DNA of 64,000 nt from Neoroseomonas oryzicola (GTDB lineage Bacteria > Pseudomonadota > Alphaproteobacteria > Acetobacterales > Acetobacteraceae). Under the pieces are notes generated by a model. The model was not told where the DNA came from, made no database searches, and saw only the letters and a program-made list of their open reading frames with translations. Positions 18,048-26,017 of the stretch are shown piece by piece (positions within the stretch are counted from its first letter, which is position 1; each line of letters begins with the position of its first letter). The stretch lies in the NCBI RefSeq assembly GCF_012163135.1, contig NZ_JAAVUP010000003.1, forward strand, positions 276,283 to 340,282, in the 5' to 3' direction. The translations under genes were made by a program, and so were the position numbers.

Positions 18048-19601
18048 ATGGGCGAGGCGAGCAGCGGACCGGCCCTGCGGATCGGCGGCGTGACGTTGGA
18101 TACCGCGCGCGGCTGCCTGCGCGGCGCCGACGGCGCCGAGATCGCGCTGGCCCCCAAGCCCTTCGACCTGCTCGTCATGCTGGCCCGCAACCCTGGGCGG
18201 ACGCTCAGCAAGGACGCGCTGCTCGACGCCATCTGGCACGGCGTGAACGTCACCGAGGATAGCCTCGTCCAGGCGGTGCGCACGGCGCGGCGCGCCATCG
18301 GCGACGAGGCCGGGCAGGTGCTGCGCTCGGTCCCTCGCCGCGGCTACCTGCTGGAGACAACGGCGGACCCGGCGCCGCCGCCGGCCGACTCCGCCCCGGC
18401 GCCGTCGCCGGCCATGGCACCGCTCGATCGCCCGGCGCTCGCGGTGCTGCCCTTCGCCAATCTCAGCAGCGACGCCGAGCAGGAGTACTTCTCCGACGGC
18501 ATCGCCGACGAACTGATAACCCAGCTTTCCCGCGCGCGCTGGTTCTACGTCATCGCCCGCAACTCCAGCTTCACCTACAAGGGCAGGGCCGTGGATCCGC
18601 GCCAGGTCGGGCGCGACCTCGGCGTGCGCTACGTGCTGGAGGGCAGCGTCCGCCGCGCGGCGGGCAGGGTGCGCATCGCCTGCCAGCTCATCGATGCCGA
18701 GACCGGCCACCAGCTCTGGGCCGAACGGTTCGACGGCACGCTCGACGACATCTTCGAACTGCAGGACCGGGTCGCCGAGGCCGTCGCGGGCGCCATCGAG
18801 CCGAGCCTGCAGCACGCGGAGATCCGGCGCGCGCAGGCCAAGCCGACCGGCAGCCTGAGTGCCTATGACCTGCTGCTCCAGGGCCTGTACTGGCAGCGCA
18901 CGCTGACGAGGGAAGGCAACGAGAAGGCGCTGCGCCTGCTCCGCGCGGCCGTCCAACTCGATCCCGAATTTGCGCTCGGCAAGGCGCAGTTGGCGCGCAT
19001 GACGGCCTTCATGACGGTGAACTCCTGGGCCGACGACGCGATCCAGGAGGAAGGCGCCCGGTATGCGCGCGAGGCGGTTGCGAGCGGCCGGGACGATCCG
19101 CTCGCCCTTGCCCTGGCGGCCCACGCTCTCGCCGTCTATGGCGCCGATCATTCCACCGCTCGGGCAGCAGCGGCGCGGGCTCAGTTGCTGAACCCGAACT
19201 CGGCCGTCGTCGCCGCCTGTGCCGGATGGGTCTACAACTTCAACAGCGAGCCGCGGGTCGCGCTGGAGGCATTCCAGCGCGCGCTCCGGCTCAGCCCGCT
19301 CGACCCCACGATCGAAGTAACGCACGTGGGCCTCTCATCCGTCCATGTCGCACTAGGAGACTACGCGAGCGCGCTTGAATGGGCGGAGCGGGCGGTGCAG
19401 GTCGCACCGAACCACTCGCCCGGCCACCGCTACGTGATCATCGCGAACTGGCTGCTGGGGCGCGAGGAAGAGGCGCGTGCGGCAGCGGCACGGATGCTGG
19501 CCTTGTTCCCCACCGCCCGCGTGCAGATCCGTCAGTATCGCGACACTGCCTTCCGAGAAAAGCTCATCGGCGCGCTGGTCGCGGCGGGAATTCCTGCGTA
19601 G
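18048..19601 (+). CDS. Winged-helix (OmpR/CadC-type) regulator with TolB-like and TPR domains
   Basis: A 517-residue protein. Residues 10-105 form an OmpR-type winged helix (ALAPKPFDLLVMLARNPGRT, recognition segment SLVQAVRTARRAIGD, wing VPRRGYLLE). A Pro/Ala linker follows. Residues 125-255 are the FlgO/TolB-N-like segment of adenylate-cyclase-associated proteins (LAVLPFANLSSDAEQEYFSDGIADELIT and LGVRYVLEGSVRR). Residues 270-500 are TPR helices. No receiver or membrane helix is present, so it is a cytoplasmic one-component regulator with an unknown signal. It lies divergent from the DUF1127-like gene and tail-to-tail with another winged-helix protein. Confidence 0.88.
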   Translation: MGEASSGPALRIGGVTLDTARGCLRGADGAEIALAPKPFDLLVMLARNPGRTLSKDALLDAIWHGVNVTEDSLVQAVRTARRAIGDEAGQVLRSVPRRGYLLETTADPAPPPADSAPAPSPAMAPLDRPALAVLPFANLSSDAEQEYFSDGIADELITQLSRARWFYVIARNSSFTYKGRAVDPRQVGRDLGVRYVLEGSVRRAAGRVRIACQLIDAETGHQLWAERFDGTLDDIFELQDRVAEAVAGAIEPSLQHAEIRRAQAKPTGSLSAYDLLLQGLYWQRTLTREGNEKALRLLRAAVQLDPEFALGKAQLARMTAFMTVNSWADDAIQEEGARYAREAVASGRDDPLALALAAHALAVYGADHSTARAAAARAQLLNPNSAVVAACAGWVYNFNSEPRVALEAFQRALRLSPLDPTIEVTHVGLSSVHVALGDYASALEWAERAVQVAPNHSPGHRYVIIANWLLGREEEARAAAARMLALFPTARVQIRQYRDTAFREKLIGALVAAGIPA

Positions 19602-19671
19602 CGCGTCCCGTCCGGCGGCGCCTGCTTCCGAACAGGTCGTTGCCTCATTCAAGGATCGCTCTCCGCCCAAG

Positions 19672-20856
19672 TCAGACTGTAAGGAAGGTCTCGATCTCCG
19701 CAGTCATGCGGGACCATGCGGGCTCGCCCTCCAGCACCACATGGTTGTCGCTGTCGAGCTCAACGAAGCGCGCGCCTGGGATCCCGGCAGCGATCAGCCG
19801 CCCCTCCTCGAAGGGTGCGACGCTGTCGCCGCGGCCGTGCAGAACCAGCGTCGGCGCACGTACGGAGGCCAACAGGTCGGTCACGTCGATCTCGTCGATG
19901 GCCTCGCGAATGCGCACCGCGGCCTCGGCGCTCGTCGTAGCGCGCTGCGCGTCGATCCACCAATGAAGCTGCTCTGGCGAGCTCTTCGGCACGTACATCG
20001 AGCTGAACATCCGCATGAAGGCGGAACGCGGGTCGCCCCAGCCCTGGCGCATCAGCGTCAGGATAGCCTGCGCCTTGTCCTTCTCCGCTGGCTGGCCGCG
20101 CCGGTGCCGGCCGCGGGCGAAGCCGCCGATGATCACGAGGTGCGTCACGCGCTCCGGGTGGCGTGCCGCGAAGTCGATCGCCAGCGCCGCCCCTTGGGAC
20201 GACGCGACCAGCGCGAATTGCGGCGCCTCGATCGTCGCCGCGACCGCCTCGAGGTCGCAGCGGAAAGCCTCGAACGAGATGTCGCCGACATCGTGGTCCG
20301 ATAGGCCGCAGCCCCGGATGTCATACCGCACCAGCTGGTGGCGCGCGGCGAAACGGCGCAGCAACGGCGCGAAGAGCGGGCTGGTCCAATCATGCTCGAC
20401 ATGCGTCAGCCAGGTGCCGGCGCGCAGCAGGACCGGCCCCTTCCCGGAACTGGCGACGGCCAGTGTGACGCCGTCCCCGGTGCGGCAGAAGCGCACCTCC
20501 TGCCGCGGCGGCGCGGCGTTGGGCACGGGGCTGGCGGCGTCCGGGGCCAATTCAGTCACATCGGCCACGAAGCGCAGGCCGCGGCGGGCGATGGTGCGGA
20601 TCATCGCCTGCGCCTCGCCGCTGTCGCCGATGGCGCGGCGGGCGGCATTGATGCGGCTGGAGAGCGTGGATTCCGAGACGATCCGTCCGCCCCAGACGCC
20701 CTCGATCATGTCGTCACGCGTGACCACGCGATCGCGATGGCGGATCAGGTGGGCGAGAAGGTCGAAGACCTGCGGCTCGACCGGCACCAGCGCCCCGCCG
20801 CGGCGCAACTCGCGCCGTGCCTCGTCGAGTTCGCAATCGCCGAACCGGATCCCCAT
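19672..20856 (-). CDS. Winged-helix DNA-binding domain fused to alpha/beta hydrolase
   Basis: A 394-residue fusion. Residues 1-100 are an OmpR-type winged helix (VPVEPQVFDLLAHLIRHRDR, TLSSRINAARRAIGDSG, IARRGLRFVADV). After a short linker, residues 125-390 form an alpha/beta hydrolase. It has the oxyanion/strand region RYDIRGCGLSD, the nucleophile elbow ASSQGAA (Ser), the acid in VLHGRGDSVAPFEEG and the His in DNHVVLEGEP. The hydrolase may act as ligand sensor or enzyme; the catalytic set looks complete. The ATG at 20856 (MGIRFGDCEL) starts directly before the winged helix. It is divergent from the cupin gene, 130 bp apart, its likely target. Confidence 0.88.
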   Translation of the reverse strand: MGIRFGDCELDEARRELRRGGALVPVEPQVFDLLAHLIRHRDRVVTRDDMIEGVWGGRIVSESTLSSRINAARRAIGDSGEAQAMIRTIARRGLRFVADVTELAPDAASPVPNAAPPRQEVRFCRTGDGVTLAVASSGKGPVLLRAGTWLTHVEHDWTSPLFAPLLRRFAARHQLVRYDIRGCGLSDHDVGDISFEAFRCDLEAVAATIEAPQFALVASSQGAALAIDFAARHPERVTHLVIIGGFARGRHRRGQPAEKDKAQAILTLMRQGWGDPRSAFMRMFSSMYVPKSSPEQLHWWIDAQRATTSAEAAVRIREAIDEIDVTDLLASVRAPTLVLHGRGDSVAPFEEGRLIAAGIPGARFVELDSDNHVVLEGEPAWSRMTAEIETFLTV

Positions 20857-20986
20857 GGCCCAGGCTGGGCCGAAAATCAGGCGTGTCTCAAGGGAAAATC
20901 GCGGGCGTCTCACAGCAGACGGGTTGGGGCCTGCGCAGGATGTCGCCCACGTCGCGGCGCGGTGCCGGGGCTTGGGAGGCTAGGCG

Positions 20987-21541
20987 ATGTCCGATAGCTT
21001 CAGGATCAGGCGGCACGCAGATGGCGCGCTCAACCTCGGCCACCACCGGCGCTGCGCGGCGCGGCTTCGGCGGTTGGCGCAGCGGCGGGTCTGGCGGGCG
21101 GCGGGTGCCGCGCTGCGGGGAGCAGCGGGGACCTGGCCGCGCCGGCTCGGGCTGGTCGCGTTGGCGCTGCTTCTCGGCGGTTCAGCGCTTGCCGAGCCCC
21201 CGTCCTCCCATCGGACCGAGTTGCTCGAGCTGGTCGCCCTGCCCGATGGCCGCATCTTCCGCCTGACCGCGCTGCAGATCGGCGCAGGCACAGAGACAGC
21301 GGCACACGCCATTCCCGGCGAAGCGCTGCTGCTTGTCCTCGAAGGCACGATCACGCGCGACACGGGTGACGGCGAACCAAGGCGCTACGGGCCCGGAGGC
21401 TCCTTCGACGGCGCTGCGATGCAGGTGCTGCGCAACGCCGAGGCCGCCCCGGCGCGGCTGCTGGTCGGCCAGATCGCGCCACCCGGTGAGGTGCCGGCCC
21501 GTCCTGCCGATCTGGCGGAGTTATTCACTACCGGACATTGA
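20987..21541 (+). CDS. Membrane-anchored cupin-domain protein
   Basis: A 184-residue protein. After a strongly Arg-rich first 50 residues comes one hydrophobic segment (about 53-68, LGLVALALLLGGSALAE) that could be an anchor or late signal peptide. A single cupin fold follows with TETAAHAIPGEALLLVLEGTITRDTGDGEPRRYGPGG. One metal-type His is seen (AAHAIPGE) and the second half is less canonical. It is divergent from the winged-helix hydrolase at 19672-20856. The start is uncertain because the Arg-rich leader is unusual. Confidence 0.65.
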   Translation: MSDSFRIRRHADGALNLGHHRRCAARLRRLAQRRVWRAAGAALRGAAGTWPRRLGLVALALLLGGSALAEPPSSHRTELLELVALPDGRIFRLTALQIGAGTETAAHAIPGEALLLVLEGTITRDTGDGEPRRYGPGGSFDGAAMQVLRNAEAAPARLLVGQIAPPGEVPARPADLAELFTTGH

Positions 21542-21681
21542 GCAACGCGCCTGAGACGGGCGCGTCTTGATCTGGCGCAGGAAGCCGAGGTCGAGAACAT
21601 CTCGCGTCTCGGCCAAGCTGTTAAGGCTTCGCTAGGTCAGCTTCCCGCCCTTCTCGGCTGTCCACGACAGCGGTGGCCAGT

Positions 21682-22074
21682 TCAGTTAGCTGCGAACGCT
21701 TCTCGCTGGGCATCCCATACCACCGGCAACGGCTCCAGCAGCCGTGGCAGCGTCCCGCCACCCGGTTGTCGCCCGTCCACTATTGCCTGGACAATATCTG
21801 GTGCCAGCAGCGTCAGGCGCAGCAGCGTGCCGAGGTAGCCACGCTCGACCCGCTCCGCCGCGGCCATCTCGCTGATCGAGGCGTAGCGCCCTTCGTCCAG
21901 GAGGCGTTGGTACCGGAACGCCCGGGCCAGTGCCTTCACCAGCGCCGGGTCGGCGCGTGTGGTGATGGCCGTGCCTGCGTCGGCGGTCGGGGCCGGCATC
22001 ACCACCGTCTTCTGGCCCGTCCGCCGCCGGATCCTCAGCGGCACCTGGACCGTGATGCTGGTCGCCTGGGTCAT
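21682..22074 (-). CDS. Small HTH-like protein of the recombinase operon
   Basis: A 130-residue protein with a basic N-terminus and a central helix-turn-helix-like stretch (SISEMAAAERVERGYLGTLLRLTLLAPDIV, residues about 65-95). Proteins of this kind accompany large serine recombinases in alphaproteobacterial elements and may act as recombination directionality or partner factors; that role is inference. Its ATG overlaps the recombinase stop (ATGA at 22071-22074), making it the last gene of a four-gene coupled operon. Two decayed relatives occur at 57.96-58.24 kb and 59.29-59.48 kb. Confidence 0.75.
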   Translation of the reverse strand: MTQATSITVQVPLRIRRRTGQKTVVMPAPTADAGTAITTRADPALVKALARAFRYQRLLDEGRYASISEMAAAERVERGYLGTLLRLTLLAPDIVQAIVDGRQPGGGTLPRLLEPLPVVWDAQREAFAAN

Positions 22075-23423
22075 GCCGCTGCCCTGAGCGCCGCGGGCGC
22101 GATGGCAGTGAGGTCTCGGACGAGGCCTGCTAGCCCCTCCACCCGGAGGCGGATATCGGCGCCGGCGGGCCCAACCACCACCCGCTCCACCAGCCCCCTA
22201 ACAATCCGCGCCTGCTCCGCCGGGAACAGCTCATCCCATAGGGGATCGAGCCGATGCAGCGCATCGCGTACGTCACGCTCCGTCAGGTCCGGCGCCTCGC
22301 GTCGCGCCGCTAGCCACGTGCCCACCACGATCTCAGGCTGGCGCAGCAGGGCGCGGACCTGGCTGATCACGGCACCTTCGATTTGGGCGGTCGAGACGCG
22401 CCGCACGAGGCTGTCGTCCACGCCCGTGTCGGCCTTCAGCACGCGCTGAGCGACGTAGTAGCAGTAGCGCCGACCGTTCTTCACCGCGTGCGTCGGCGAC
22501 ATTGCGCGGCCATCGATCCCAAAGATCAGTCCCTTCAGGAGCGCGGGCGCGTGCTGCTGGTTTTGCGCGGCACGGGTGCGCGGGCTGGCCTGCAGGATGG
22601 CGTGCGCCCGATCCCACAGGTCCCGCGGCACAATCGCTTCGTGCTCGCCGCGATAGACGTTCCCCTTGTGCGTGACCTCGCCGATGTACGTGCGCAGATT
22701 CAGGATCTTGTAGACGTCGCCCTTGTCGAGCGGCCGGCCAGACTTGGCCGTCACGCCCTCGGCCTGCAGACGGCGCACCGTCTCGACGCCTGAGCCGGTC
22801 TCGACGAAGAGCTCGAACACGCGCCGCACCCGCGCGGCCTCTGGCTCATTCACGACCAGCTTTCGGTTCGCGACATCGTAGCCGAGCGGCACCTTGCCGC
22901 CCATCCACATGCCGCGCGCCTTGGACGCCGCGACCTTGTCCCGGATCCGCTCTCCAATGACCTCGCGCTCGAACTGCGCGAAGGACAGCAGGATGTTCAG
23001 CGTCAGCCGGCCCATGCTGGTGGTGGTGTTGAAGGACTGCGTGACCGAAACAAAGGTCACGCCGTGCGTCTCCATCGTCTCGACCAGCTTCGCGAAGTCC
23101 ATCAGCGAGCGGGAGAGGCGGTCGATCTTGTAGACGACGATGACGTCGACCAGGCCCCGCTCGATGTCGGCCAGGAGCCGCTTCAGCGCGGGGCGCTCCA
23201 GGGTGCCGCCGGAGAACCCGCCATCGTCGTAGCGGTCCCTGACGAGGGTCCAGCCTTCGGCACGCTGGCTGGCAATATACGCCTCGCAGGCCTCGCGCTG
23301 CGCATCGAGGGTGTTGAACTCCTTGTCGAGGCCCTCGTCGGTGGACTTTCGCGTATAGACCGCGCAGCGGAGCTTCCTGGTGGTTGCCGGCATGACCTCG
23401 CCGGCGGGTGCCTTCCGCCTCAT
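22071..23423 (-). CDS. Large serine recombinase (site-specific integrase)
   Basis: A 450-residue recombinase. The N-terminal resolvase domain has YTRKST with catalytic Ser27, EFNTLDAQREACEAYI, YDDGGFSGGTLERPALK, VYKIDRLSRS and the long E-helix start FEREVIGERIRDK. A recombinase domain follows (MGGKVPLGYDV to TYIGEVTHKGNVYRGEHEAIV). The region that normally carries the zinc-ribbon Cys residues is degenerate (LIFGIDGRAMSPTHAVKNGR), as in DUF2924-linked members. The start at 23423 overlaps the DUF2924 stop (ATGA); a second ATG at 23393 is possible. It probably mobilised the element that spans the following plus-strand genes. Confidence 0.92.
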   Translation of the reverse strand: MRRKAPAGEVMPATTRKLRCAVYTRKSTDEGLDKEFNTLDAQREACEAYIASQRAEGWTLVRDRYDDGGFSGGTLERPALKRLLADIERGLVDVIVVYKIDRLSRSLMDFAKLVETMETHGVTFVSVTQSFNTTTSMGRLTLNILLSFAQFEREVIGERIRDKVAASKARGMWMGGKVPLGYDVANRKLVVNEPEAARVRRVFELFVETGSGVETVRRLQAEGVTAKSGRPLDKGDVYKILNLRTYIGEVTHKGNVYRGEHEAIVPRDLWDRAHAILQASPRTRAAQNQQHAPALLKGLIFGIDGRAMSPTHAVKNGRRYCYYVAQRVLKADTGVDDSLVRRVSTAQIEGAVISQVRALLRQPEIVVGTWLAARREAPDLTERDVRDALHRLDPLWDELFPAEQARIVRGLVERVVVGPAGADIRLRVEGLAGLVRDLTAIAPAALRAAA

Positions 23424-23929
23424 GCGCCACCGCCCGGCTGGCGCAGCCCGAAGAACACCCAGCCGTTCCAGCGCGTGCCGGTGATGTGCCGGGCGATGGC
23501 GGACAGCGACCGGTATGGCCGGCCCTCGTACTCGAAGTCGTCGGGCCGGACCGTGACGACATGCTGCACGCCGTCGTACTCGCGGATCAGCCGGGTACCC
23601 GGCAGCGGCCGGCTGTCGGCGCGGATCCGCCGCAGCACGACGTTGCCGCCGTCCAACTGTTCGCCCAGCGCCTCCAGCCGTGCCCGCGTCTCGGGCTTCA
23701 GGCCGCCATAGGCCAGTTCCTGGACCCGGTAGGCGAGGCGGCTGGTGATGTAGCTGCGGCTGAAGGGTGGCGGCTCCTTGCCGTAGAGCCGTCGCCATTC
23801 GTCCTTGAGCTCGCCGATCGGCGCGGTCTTGATCCAGGCGAGCCGGCCGAGGACCTGGTCCTTCGGGATGGTCGGGATGGCACGCGCCACGGGCTCGATG
23901 GCGTCGGCGCTGCTGCGGTAGCGGGTCAT
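23420..23929 (-). CDS. DUF2924 family protein
   Basis: A 169-residue protein with ELKDEWRRLYGKEPPPFSR, LAYRVQELAYGGLKPETRARLE, GTRLIREYDGVQHVVTV and a C-terminal YRSLSAIARHITGTRWNGWVFFGL, the standard DUF2924 pattern. The last segment resembles a small DNA-binding homing-type motif. The family nearly always precedes a serine recombinase in alphaproteobacteria, as here, and probably assists recombination. It overlaps the upstream small ORF (ATGA at 23926-23929) and the recombinase downstream (23420-23423). Confidence 0.9.
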   Translation of the reverse strand: MTRYRSSADAIEPVARAIPTIPKDQVLGRLAWIKTAPIGELKDEWRRLYGKEPPPFSRSYITSRLAYRVQELAYGGLKPETRARLEALGEQLDGGNVVLRRIRADSRPLPGTRLIREYDGVQHVVTVRPDDFEYEGRPYRSLSAIARHITGTRWNGWVFFGLRQPGGGA

Positions 23930-24141
23930 GCGGAAGTCCTCTCCAAGGGGACCGCATGCACGCTCTGGTGGGCGGTGAAGCGTAGCGAAGTCTCGCCGCC
24001 GGCCCCGAGGTCGCGGTCGAACTCCTCGGCAGTGCGGCGACGAAGCCGCACCAGGCCCAGGGCCAGGATGTGACACACATCACGGAGATGTGGAGGGAGG
24101 TGATGCAGCACATCAGGACGCGGCGGACTCGACTGGGTCAT
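23926..24141 (-). CDS. Small protein, first gene of the recombinase operon
   Basis: A 71-residue protein (MTQSSPPRPDVLHHLPPHLR...). Its core DVCHILALGLVRLRRRTAEEF is followed by LRFTAHQSVHAVP. It is supported by the ATGA overlap with the DUF2924 start, continuing the coupling pattern of the operon, and by its regular occurrence in this setting as I recall the family. No function is known. The promoter must lie between here and the divergent gene at 24192. Confidence 0.7.
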   Translation of the reverse strand: MTQSSPPRPDVLHHLPPHLRDVCHILALGLVRLRRRTAEEFDRDLGAGGETSLRFTAHQSVHAVPLERTSA

Positions 24142-24191
24142 CGGGAGACCCCGAGAAGCAGCGCCGCGACGGGGGCAATGCTAACGCCGAC

Positions 24192-25439
24192 ATGGGATCT
24201 AAACCGCACCAAGGGCCGCTGCCGTTGGCGGACGCCATCGTCGCCTTGTCCGAGCCCGAGTTGCTGCGTGCCGTCGAGGCGGCAGCAGTGCCCTTCACCC
24301 CAGACCAATGCGATCAGCATCAACGCGATTGGCTTGCCGAGGTGATTCACTATCGGCTGCACCCGAAAGACAAACGGCGCGATCGCGTGGGCCCACAGTA
24401 TCAAGCGCTCGAGCGCGCCTGGTATCAGCTGTTCGTCCACTTCAATACGATGGTAGCTTCGGGAGAAGTCGTGCTTTGGGGACGAATGGAATGGCCGCTC
24501 GCTCGCCGCGATGCCGAGCCTCTGCCAGCGGTCTGGGCTGACGAACTGCTGTACTATCCGCGGCGGGACACCGTCCTTTTTCGCGCGGACGTCTACCGAG
24601 ACGTAACGGCTGGACCGCGGACCAGCGCCGGGACGCTCGAGGAGCGACAGCGGGCGACGCGCAACGCAGCAGGTTCCATCCCGCTGGCGGCGGCACTTCG
24701 CGAGTGGACGGATCCCGCCCTGTTGAGCGAGGTGTGCCGTCACGAGCGGCAGCATACGTCGTTCGAGATGGCGGGGCTCACCACGCATCTGCTGTTGTCG
24801 AAGGCCCAGGATCTCGCGCAGCCGTCGGATCAGCGCTGGATGCTGGGAGCGCCGGATTTCACAAGGTTCATGGCAGCGTGGGGTGGTTTGGAGAATGATT
24901 TCCGCGCCCGTCTGGTTCGGGGGGAGTTCCATCTGAAAGGCGTCATGGCGAAGCCGCGCCGTGAACTGCAGCCTGAGATCCTGCCTGGCGTCTGGGCGGC
25001 CGATTCCGTCTTCGACTTCCAGCGCGGCACTGTGACCATCGACGACGCTAGGTATGTCGCCGTCACGGTGAGTCACGGACCCGGAACTCATGTAGGTGCG
25101 GTCCACGACAGCATCGCCGATACGCACGACGACGGGTTCAGTGATACCCCGGTGGCCTCGCCCGGTGCCACGTCGTCTCAGAAGCGCGGAAGGAAAGGTG
25201 TAGGGCCCATCATCGAGGAAGCCCTTCGCGAGTTCTGGGAAGTCCTCTTCCCGCAGGGCGCCCCCGCGCACCCTGGTAGGACGACCGAGTTTGCAGCGCG
25301 ACTCATCAAGCGGGTTGAAGCGTCGCGCCTTTGGCGCGGCAAGCAGTTCCCGGAACATGGCACCGTTCGTAAACATCTGCCGAAGATCTACGAACGGGTG
25401 CTGGCCGAAAAAGACGGCCGATCGCAAAGCGGCCAATAA
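24192..25439 (+). CDS. Hypothetical protein with internal duplication and C-terminal DNA-binding-like domain
   Basis: The family is not recognised. The 415 residues start at ATG 24192 (MGSKPHQGPLPLADAIVALS); an ATG at 24090 is in frame but would overlap the divergent operon. Two related segments occur at about residues 96-135 (RDAEPLPAVWADELLYYPRR) and 249-290 (ELQPEILPGVWAADSVFDFQ), sharing the spacing of E-P/E-I-LP-VWA-D, indicating an internal repeat. The C-terminal 90 residues (KGVGPIIEEALREFWEVLFP, then TEFAARLIKRVEASRLW and GTVRKHLPKIYE) look like a helical DNA-binding module used in phage and plasmid proteins. It is the first rightward gene of the element. Confidence 0.75.
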   Translation: MGSKPHQGPLPLADAIVALSEPELLRAVEAAAVPFTPDQCDQHQRDWLAEVIHYRLHPKDKRRDRVGPQYQALERAWYQLFVHFNTMVASGEVVLWGRMEWPLARRDAEPLPAVWADELLYYPRRDTVLFRADVYRDVTAGPRTSAGTLEERQRATRNAAGSIPLAAALREWTDPALLSEVCRHERQHTSFEMAGLTTHLLLSKAQDLAQPSDQRWMLGAPDFTRFMAAWGGLENDFRARLVRGEFHLKGVMAKPRRELQPEILPGVWAADSVFDFQRGTVTIDDARYVAVTVSHGPGTHVGAVHDSIADTHDDGFSDTPVASPGATSSQKRGRKGVGPIIEEALREFWEVLFPQGAPAHPGRTTEFAARLIKRVEASRLWRGKQFPEHGTVRKHLPKIYERVLAEKDGRSQSGQ

Positions 25440-25604
25440 ACCAGCGCTGGCGCAAGAAGCGCCAAGAGTGGCGGAATTTCCCCATTTTCTGTGGCGCTCG
25501 TTGGCCGAAATTCCAATGCGTCCAACTGAATTGCGGCCAGGAGATTTTCGCCCAATCGATCAGCCTACCTGCGTGGCATCACTGCAGACCGCGAGGTGCC
25601 GCGC

Positions 25605-25805
25605 ATGGCTACGACCACTCATTTCCCGCCGATCCGCCTTACCCAGGTTGAACTTGCTCACCGCTGGACGATCAGCCCGCGCACGCTTGAACGCTGGCGC
25701 TGGCTGCATCAGGGGCCCCGGTATCTCAAGATCGGCGGGCGGGTGGTTTACCGCCTGGAGGACATCGAGGCCTTCGAGGCTAACCAGCTGCGGGGTGAGC
25801 CGTGA
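25605..25805 (+). CDS. AlpA/excisionase-like helix-turn-helix protein
   Basis: A 66-residue MerR-type winged HTH: RLTQVELAHRWTISPRTLERW followed by GPRYLKIGGRVVYRLEDIEAFEA, the classic layout of phage AlpA/Xis-like regulators. The ATG at 25605 has GAGG seven bases upstream; a GTG at 25596 is in frame. The stop overlaps the next start (TGATG), so it begins a run of three coupled genes ending in the primase. It probably regulates early genes or excision of the element. Confidence 0.85.
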   Translation: MATTTHFPPIRLTQVELAHRWTISPRTLERWRWLHQGPRYLKIGGRVVYRLEDIEAFEANQLRGEP

Positions 25806-26017
25806 TGGACGCCGCTACCGCCGCGGCCATGTCCAACCCGGACCGCAATCCGCATTTCCGCCGCCGCTGGACTGATGGAGAGGCAGATGCATCCGCCCTC
25901 TCGACGCGCCCATCGGTCGGCACCTTCGGCCTGGCGCTGCTGGAGGCGCTGCGTCGCCGACGTCTGGCAGAAGAGGGAACTGCAGTCTCCGGCGATAAGA
26001 GCGCCCCCCCGCGATGA
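25805..26017 (+). CDS. Small hypothetical protein of the phage-like operon
   Basis: A 70-residue protein (MDAATAAAMSNPDRNPHFRR) with a Glu/Arg-rich helix TFGLALLEALRRRRLAEEG near the C-terminus and a disordered Ser/Pro tail. The family is not recognised. It is placed between the AlpA-like HTH and the DUF3987 gene with one-base and four-base overlaps on either side (TGATG; ATGA at 26014-26017). This supports a real translated gene, perhaps a small adaptor for the primase. A GTG three bases upstream is an alternative start. Confidence 0.6.
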   Translation: MDAATAAAMSNPDRNPHFRRRWTDGEADASALSTRPSVGTFGLALLEALRRRRLAEEGTAVSGDKSAPPR

